From: Pseudoneobacillus sp042683745
Lineage (GTDB): Bacteria > Bacillota > Bacilli > Bacillales > Cytobacillaceae
Assembly (NCBI RefSeq): GCF_042683745.1
Contig: NZ_JBHUJX010000025.1
Coordinates: 248,001-312,000 of the forward strand
Direction: 5' to 3'
Length of the DNA: 64,000 nt
Below, piece after piece: positions 59,027 to 64,000 of the stretch. The notes under the pieces were generated by a model, which made no database searches, was not told the origin of the DNA, and saw only the letters and a list, made by a program, of their open reading frames with translations. Every line of letters starts with the position of its first letter. Position 1 is the first letter of the stretch. A program made the position numbers and the translations under genes.

Positions 59027-60280
59027 TTAGACTAATCTTTCAAGTATTTCTAGATACTCTTCATTACTTGGATCTTCTTTTAATAGCTTATTAAAAATTT
59101 CGGCAGCTTCCTTTGTTTTTCCTTCTTCCATTAAAAAATATCCGTAATCTTCTAAAAAGTCTGTGTTATTCTTAAAGAAAGTATATGCACGCTCATATTT
59201 GTTTAATGCCTGCAAATAATTTTCTGTTTTTTGATAAGAGATGGCGGCATCCCAGAGGAATTGGGGCTCTTCCTCGTCTAACGTTTCAATATACTCAACT
59301 AGATCAAGTACGTTTTCATATTGTTCATTTTGGATAAAAAGCTTGTTTAAAACTAAAGCAACCTCAGTAAAGCCTGGATCTAGGACAAGTGCTTGTCTTA
59401 GTAATTCCTCTGCTTCTTCCTCTTGTCCTAATTTTAAAGCGATTTTACCAGCATAATGAAATAAATCTTTATTAAATTCATCTTGTTTAATGCCTTCCTT
59501 TATTATCCGAAAACTTTCTTCAAGCTCACCTTCTTGCTCATATGACCTTGCTAAGTAAAGATATAACGAATGATATTCAGGGTCAAGCTCCATCAATTCG
59601 ATAAATTTCTCTATCGCTGTCCGATAATAACCTGCCTGATATGCGGTAAATGCATAACCGAAAAGAGTATTAATTTCTAATTTTTCATCTAAAGCTCTAT
59701 CATAATAAGGAAGTGCTTCCTCAAATTTGCCTGATACACTTAAAACTTCCGCTAAACGTTGGTTTAAATTTACCCCTGCGATTTCGGTCGCTTCATTTAA
59801 TACCTGTTGATACGATTCAATCGCCTCAGTTAGTTTCCCTTGCTCTGCATATAGTTCCCCAAGGGCAAAATCAATTATCTTCTCATCCGGCAAAATCTTT
59901 TTTGCCTTTAAAATTTTTTGTTCACTAACTTCAAATAGCCCCTGCATTTGATATAAATCCGCTAATAACATTAAAGCTTGTGGGAACGAAGAATCCTGTT
60001 CTTGTATGCTTTCTAATAAATGTAGTGCATGGTTCTCGTTATCAAGTTCAAGATAGATTTCAGCTAAAAAGACTAGAAGTTCCCCTTCCTCTGGATATTT
60101 CTTAAGAAGTGTTTCAAATAAGGATTTGGCCTCTTCTAAAAAACCTAATTGGAAAAGTTTTTCACCTAAATCAAATTGAACTTCAGATTCCCCATTTTTT
60201 AAAACCTGTTTATATTTTTTTAACGCTTCCGATTGCTGACCATCTTCAAGTAATAAAATAATTTCATCAACGATTTGCAT
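59027..60280 (-). CDS. ypiA: TPR-repeat protein YpiA
   Basis: 417 residues of consecutive tetratricopeptide repeats from the N terminus to the end (for example EEAKSLFETLLKKYPEEGEL, EEALPYYDRALDEKLEINTL, EAAEIFNKLLKEDPSNEEYL). Strongly acidic, with no signal peptide. Same length class and location as B. subtilis YpiA. Probably a cytoplasmic scaffold; partners unknown. Confidence 0.9.
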   Translation of the reverse strand: MQIVDEIILLLEDGQQSEALKKYKQVLKNGESEVQFDLGEKLFQLGFLEEAKSLFETLLKKYPEEGELLVFLAEIYLELDNENHALHLLESIQEQDSSFPQALMLLADLYQMQGLFEVSEQKILKAKKILPDEKIIDFALGELYAEQGKLTEAIESYQQVLNEATEIAGVNLNQRLAEVLSVSGKFEEALPYYDRALDEKLEINTLFGYAFTAYQAGYYRTAIEKFIELMELDPEYHSLYLYLARSYEQEGELEESFRIIKEGIKQDEFNKDLFHYAGKIALKLGQEEEAEELLRQALVLDPGFTEVALVLNKLFIQNEQYENVLDLVEYIETLDEEEPQFLWDAAISYQKTENYLQALNKYERAYTFFKNNTDFLEDYGYFLMEEGKTKEAAEIFNKLLKEDPSNEEYLEILERLV

Positions 60281-60298
60281 GTTTATTTCCTTTCTGTA

Positions 60299-61204
60299 TT
60301 AAGAAATTGAAAAATATGACGGAGTATTAATTAAAACATACTCACCAAAGCCTGAACGAAATAAACTCTCGTTTCCTTCAGCTCGAATAACAACACCTTT
60401 ATGAACCGTAATAAGTAGTCTATCATTATGATAATGAAACAGACTCATAACATCAATATTCTTGATTTCCCGATTTCTTTTATACAGATTATAACTTACT
60501 TCAGCACCTTGAATTAAGCTTGACTTTAATGGGAATATTCCAATTTTACTTAACACATTCATTTGAAGAGGTACTTTCTCATCTAGAGTAGAAGAAATAT
60601 GATTGATCTTATGCTCATCGAGGATTCTGTTCCATTCCAGAAGTAATCTTTTGTTATTATGAAGGTCATTATCTGAAAATATCGGGATTAATGGACTATT
60701 ATAGGGGAACATAGCTTCTCGTACCCACCCCCATGGAACCGAAGTAAGATCATCTGATTCCTTTATTTCAATAAAAATAGCGGGTATTTTTTCTCTTTTG
60801 CACTTTCTTACAAAACTAGAGCTAATCGTTCGAAGAGGAATTTTCACCCCTATGACATAATCAATCGGTGAATTAAGAAGCTCCACTTTTCTACTCTTTA
60901 ATTTTGACTGTAACTCACTCTCATATTTCACTTCAACTATCGTCAATAAGGTAGTACAGCCCTTTTGAATAAACTGATTGAGGAAATAATCCCTTTTCTC
61001 TTGAAAGGAAACAGGTAAATCAATAAGAGGATCAAAAATCACATAAGTTGGAGTCATTATATATGGCTCCCCGTTCATTTTCATAAATGAATATTTATGA
61101 AAATGGCTGCTCATATAGGCAATATGATTTTCTTTAACCAGGAATGAGGTTGTGACAAGTTCGTTTTCTTTTAGAATATTAGCATTTTCAATAATATAAG
61201 TCAT
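60299..61204 (-). CDS. Uncharacterised protein with an amidohydrolase-like N terminus
   Basis: 301 residues, no named family recognised. The opening (MTYIIENANILKENELVTTS, then LVKENHIAYMS) resembles the beta-sandwich of amidohydrolases, and QFIQKGCTTLLTIVEV resembles the first barrel strands. The HxH zinc motif expected there is absent, and the C-terminal GVVIRAEGNESLFRSGFGEY again looks like the sandwich. It may be a catalytically dead relative. No strong ribosome-binding site is seen before the ATG. It lies 18 bases before ypiA and downstream of the aroA terminator. Confidence 0.7.
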   Translation of the reverse strand: MTYIIENANILKENELVTTSFLVKENHIAYMSSHFHKYSFMKMNGEPYIMTPTYVIFDPLIDLPVSFQEKRDYFLNQFIQKGCTTLLTIVEVKYESELQSKLKSRKVELLNSPIDYVIGVKIPLRTISSSFVRKCKREKIPAIFIEIKESDDLTSVPWGWVREAMFPYNSPLIPIFSDNDLHNNKRLLLEWNRILDEHKINHISSTLDEKVPLQMNVLSKIGIFPLKSSLIQGAEVSYNLYKRNREIKNIDVMSLFHYHNDRLLITVHKGVVIRAEGNESLFRSGFGEYVLINTPSYFSIS

Positions 61205-61291
61205 AAAACCACTCCAATTTTTGGTCTTAAGACAAGCTATGAAAAATACTAGAAAATATGACTTTATATTGAAGTTAGATTACTTACGATG

Positions 61292-61318
61292 CAAAAAAAT
61301 CCGCATAATTGCGGATTT
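61292..61318 (-). terminator. Terminator of aroA
   Basis: AAATCCGCA pairs with TGCGGATTT around three bases, with seven T following on the minus strand. Confidence 0.85.
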
Positions 61319-61329
61319 CCAAGTGATTT

Positions 61330-62619
61330 TTATTTAATTAGTCCGGATAAATCATTAAAAAAATTAGGATATGAAACCGCAACGGCTTCAGAATCTTCTA
61401 AATACACTTCTTCCTTACAAATTAATGCAGCGATCGCTAACATCATTCCAATACGATGATCCCCATGCGTTGATACTTTCCCACCATGAAGTCTTGTTGG
61501 ACCATTTATGACCATTCCATCTTCAGTTGCTACAATATCTGCTCCGAGTTTGTTCAATTCATTAACCACTGTATCGATTCGATTCGTTTCCTTTACTTTC
61601 AATTCCTCTGCATCTTTAATCACAGTTGTTCCATTCGCCTGTGTAGCTAACAAAGCAATAATAGGAATTTCATCTATTAATCTCGGTATTAATTCTCCTT
61701 CGATTATCGATCCTACCAGTTCAGATGTCTGAATAATCAATTCACCAACTGGCTCATATGATTCCTCATTTTTCGAGACGATAGAAATATTTGCACCCAT
61801 ATTGTTTAAAACATCAACGATACCAGTTCTTGTCGGATTTAATCCGACATTTTTTAAATGAATTTTACTATCAGGTACAATTGCTCCTGCAACTAGAAAG
61901 AATGCAGCCGATGAGATATCTCCCGGTACATTAATTTTTGTTCCTGTTAAAGTTTGAGGGCCCTTTAGGACAATGGATAATCCATCTGTTTTGATTTCTC
62001 CACCAAATTGGCGAATCATTCTTTCCGTGTGATCTCGAGTTTTAGTCGGTTCAATAATCTGGGTTATTCCATCTGCTTGCAAACCCGCAAGTAATAATGC
62101 TGATTTTACTTGAGCACTCGCTACTGGCAAATTGTAGCTAATTGGCTTTAAATCGCCACCTACAACGGAAATAGGAATAAACTCTCCATTATTTCTACCG
62201 TTAATTTTTGCACCCATCTCCCTTAAAGGATTGATTACTCGTTTCATTGGTCGTTTGCCAATCGATTCATCACCAACAATGGCAGCATGGAAAGGTCTAC
62301 CCGAAAGTAGGCCGAGCATTAATCGAATCGTAGTCCCAGAATTACCTACATTTAATACATGTACAGGCTCTTTTAAATGTTCCCACCCTTTACCTTCTAT
62401 CGTAATCAAGTCATCATTCACTTCAATATCGATCCCAAGTTCTTTAAAACAAGCAATGGTGCTTAAACAGTCTTCACCTTTCAAAAAGTTAGTAACTGTT
62501 GTCTTCCCATTCGCAATTGCTCCAAACATAATTGACCGATGCGAAATAGACTTATCTCCAGGGATGTTTAAATGACCTTCTAATTTATGTATATTATGGA
62601 TTAACTTTTGAGTCCCCAT
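61330..62619 (-). CDS. aroA: 5-enolpyruvylshikimate-3-phosphate synthase
   Basis: 429 residues. Signatures: IPGDKSISHRSIMFGAIANG, LNVGNSGTTIRLMLGLLSG (phosphoenolpyruvate site) and VKETNRIDTVVNEL near the C terminus. Sixth step of the shikimate pathway (called aroE in B. subtilis). AAAGGATGG lies upstream of the ATG. It follows tyrA by about 48 bp, in the aromatic gene group hisC-tyrA-aroA. Confidence 0.97.
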   Translation of the reverse strand: MGTQKLIHNIHKLEGHLNIPGDKSISHRSIMFGAIANGKTTVTNFLKGEDCLSTIACFKELGIDIEVNDDLITIEGKGWEHLKEPVHVLNVGNSGTTIRLMLGLLSGRPFHAAIVGDESIGKRPMKRVINPLREMGAKINGRNNGEFIPISVVGGDLKPISYNLPVASAQVKSALLLAGLQADGITQIIEPTKTRDHTERMIRQFGGEIKTDGLSIVLKGPQTLTGTKINVPGDISSAAFFLVAGAIVPDSKIHLKNVGLNPTRTGIVDVLNNMGANISIVSKNEESYEPVGELIIQTSELVGSIIEGELIPRLIDEIPIIALLATQANGTTVIKDAEELKVKETNRIDTVVNELNKLGADIVATEDGMVINGPTRLHGGKVSTHGDHRIGMMLAIAALICKEEVYLEDSEAVAVSYPNFFNDLSGLIK

Positions 62620-62667
62620 CTAACCATCCTTTCTATTTAGAAATGAGGTGTTAATTGCTAAAAAAAA

Positions 62668-63783
62668 TTAAGAATCAACTGAAACGGCATAATTTGTTTT
62701 ATTACTAATACATTCCATTGCTCGACTGCGATCTATATCCGTTTGAAAACTAATAACGAGTATTCCATAGATTTCCTCACGAGTTTCAATAATTCGTATA
62801 TTAGTGATACTGATGTTTTCATCAGCTAAGTAAGCTGTTACTTCCGATATCACCCCAGGGAAATCAGGAACATCAACAAATAAATCATAGAAGGCTGGAA
62901 TCGCACCCTTCTCCTTGATGGGTAGTAAATCACGGAACTGTTTTGCTTTATGAAAGTAATCAAAAATTGATTGAGCATTCTCCTGTTCGATTATTTCTTT
63001 TACATAGTCCATTTCCTTTATCCAATCATTTAATAAATCAACCAACACTGCTTTATTGTGTAGTAAAATATCTCTCCACATTTCAGGGCTACTGGATGCA
63101 ATTCTAGTTATATCACGAAAACCACCAGCAGCTAGACGCGGCACTAATGCTTGATTTTTGCTACTTTTTTCTGCTTGATGCACGATTGAGGCAGCTATCA
63201 AATGTGGAAAATGACTGATAACTCCCGTTAGTCTATCATGTTCTTCTGCACTCATTATTAAAAATTTCGCATTTGTACCGTTTAATAATGTTTTTAGACT
63301 TTCAATTTTTTCATCTGCTATCCCATCTATAGGTGTTAATAAATAAAAGGCATTTTCAAAAAGAATGGATTTCGCAGCTAACACACCACTTTTATGAGAG
63401 CCAGCCATAGGATGACCACCAATAAAAGTAATATTTTTCTCCCTAAGTAGTTTTGCTGCTTTAACAATTTCCACTTTAGTGCTTCCAGTATCGGAAATGA
63501 TAACACCTTCTTTTAAAGGTAAATTAGCCAATTCCCCAAGAATCTTTGCCGTTTCGAGTACTGGAGCAGATATAAAGATAAAATCAGCATTTTTGGCACC
63601 TTTTGGAAGATCTTCAACCATTTCATCTATTATTCCAAGCTTTACAGCCTTATTCATTTCAACCTTATTAATATCGTAGCCAAAAATCTTTATGTTAGGA
63701 TGAACGTTTTTGATACATAGAGCCAACGAACCTCCGATTAATCCTAATCCTATTATAAACACACTTTTTTCCAATTTACTCAC
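62668..63783 (-). CDS. tyrA: Prephenate dehydrogenase with C-terminal ACT domain
   Basis: 371 residues. NAD-binding IIGLGLIGGSLAL at the N terminus, then GGHPMAGSHKSGVLAA and the helical dimer domain. The C-terminal ACT domain (about 297-371) has FVDVPDFPGVISEVTAYLAD, which likely binds tyrosine for feedback control. GTG start at 63783 is close to AAAGG; a TTG three codons on is an alternative. Makes hydroxyphenylpyruvate for tyrosine. Confidence 0.94.
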   Translation of the reverse strand: MSKLEKSVFIIGLGLIGGSLALCIKNVHPNIKIFGYDINKVEMNKAVKLGIIDEMVEDLPKGAKNADFIFISAPVLETAKILGELANLPLKEGVIISDTGSTKVEIVKAAKLLREKNITFIGGHPMAGSHKSGVLAAKSILFENAFYLLTPIDGIADEKIESLKTLLNGTNAKFLIMSAEEHDRLTGVISHFPHLIAASIVHQAEKSSKNQALVPRLAAGGFRDITRIASSSPEMWRDILLHNKAVLVDLLNDWIKEMDYVKEIIEQENAQSIFDYFHKAKQFRDLLPIKEKGAIPAFYDLFVDVPDFPGVISEVTAYLADENISITNIRIIETREEIYGILVISFQTDIDRSRAMECISNKTNYAVSVDS

Positions 63784-63835
63784 TACCTTTTGAATCCCAG
63801 TTATTAATCTAGTAACATTTTTCAGATATAATCAT

Positions 63836-64000
63836 TTAAACCAAAGTGTTTTCAACAATTGTTTCTCTCTGTTCAAGGAATGTGCCTAACACTTGGATTA
63901 AGCCTTCATTCTGTTCTTTTAATCCTATCGTGATTCTAACTGAAGTAGGAAAGCCTAACCCTTTCCCAGATCGGACGATATACCCACGTTCTAATAGATA
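63836..64000 (-). CDS. hisC: Histidinol-phosphate aminotransferase, C-terminal part
   Basis: The last 54 codons of a gene entering from the right edge. YLLERGYIVRSGKGLGFPTS then VRITIGLKEQN is the C-terminal signature of HisC, including the phosphate-binding arginine. In Bacilli the enzyme serves histidine and aromatic amino acid synthesis and lies directly upstream of tyrA, as here. The start is outside the window. Confidence 0.93.
   Translation of the reverse strand, partial: YLLERGYIVRSGKGLGFPTSVRITIGLKEQNEGLIQVLGTFLEQRETIVENTLV

Noticed and set aside
1..64000. CRISPR arrays, tRNA genes, 5S/16S/23S rRNA, transposase genes, prophage modules
   Set aside because: None was seen; the dispersed repeats are not regularly spaced direct repeats and contain no transposase frame.

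Overview
The window is a chromosomal segment of an AT-rich, endospore-forming Bacillaceae bacterium. Spore genes (sspL end, sspM, cotD, yppG-like, ypjB), a bacillithiol pathway (bshA, bshB1), gpsB, a type B RNase P RNA and a menaquinol:cytochrome c reductase (qcrABC) all point there. Gene order closely follows the Bacillus subtilis ypcP-hisC region read backwards, so most names rest on protein family plus synteny. The genus cannot be fixed from the sequence alone.

Layout. 1-8.5 kb: end of sspL, ypcP, a membrane protein, a sulfurtransferase, the double-headed dynamin dynA, then bpsA-bpsB (type III polyketide synthase and its methyltransferase). 8.7-18 kb is the least B. subtilis-like part: an orphan cheX, two MITE-like repeats, a three-gene ba3-type oxidase operon, an EamA exporter, an M32 carboxypeptidase, and a cluster of three DUF2249 proteins, a haem-oxidase/NnrS-like membrane protein and a DUF59 Fe-S assembly protein. 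17.8-27.3 kb: ypvA, ypsC, rnpB, gpsB, ypsA, cotD and the mitomycin-repair pair mrfB-mrfA. 27.6-30.4 kb: a Crp/Fnr regulator and an orphan pair of Opp-type permeases. 30.6-38.3 kb: yppG, yppE, a coiled-coil protein, sspM, yppC, recU, ponA, ypoC, nth, dnaD. 38.5-52.8 kb: aspB, ypmB, ypmA, dinG, panDCB, a candidate structured RNA, birA, cca, bshA, bshB1, mgsA, dapB, ypjD, ypjC. 53-64 kb: a YugP protease, ypjB, ypjA, qcrCBA, ypiF, ypiB, ypiA, a degenerate amidohydrolase-like protein, aroA, tyrA and the end of hisC.

Two themes stand out. First, eight copies of a modular, strongly palindromic intergenic repeat occur between 6.4 and 58.4 kb. Their central hairpin changes sequence between copies while keeping base pairing, and one copy sits where asnS lies in B. 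subtilis. Second, a respiration/nitrosative-stress theme: TGTGA-N6-TCACA-like boxes lie upstream of the ba3 oxidase and the DUF2249 cluster, and a Crp/Fnr regulator without the cysteines needed for an Fe-S cluster is encoded about 10 kb away. A promoter-to-terminator structured RNA between birA and panB and a few orphan terminators are further candidates for unannotated RNA biology. No tRNA, 5S/16S/23S rRNA, CRISPR array, prophage or intact insertion sequence was seen.
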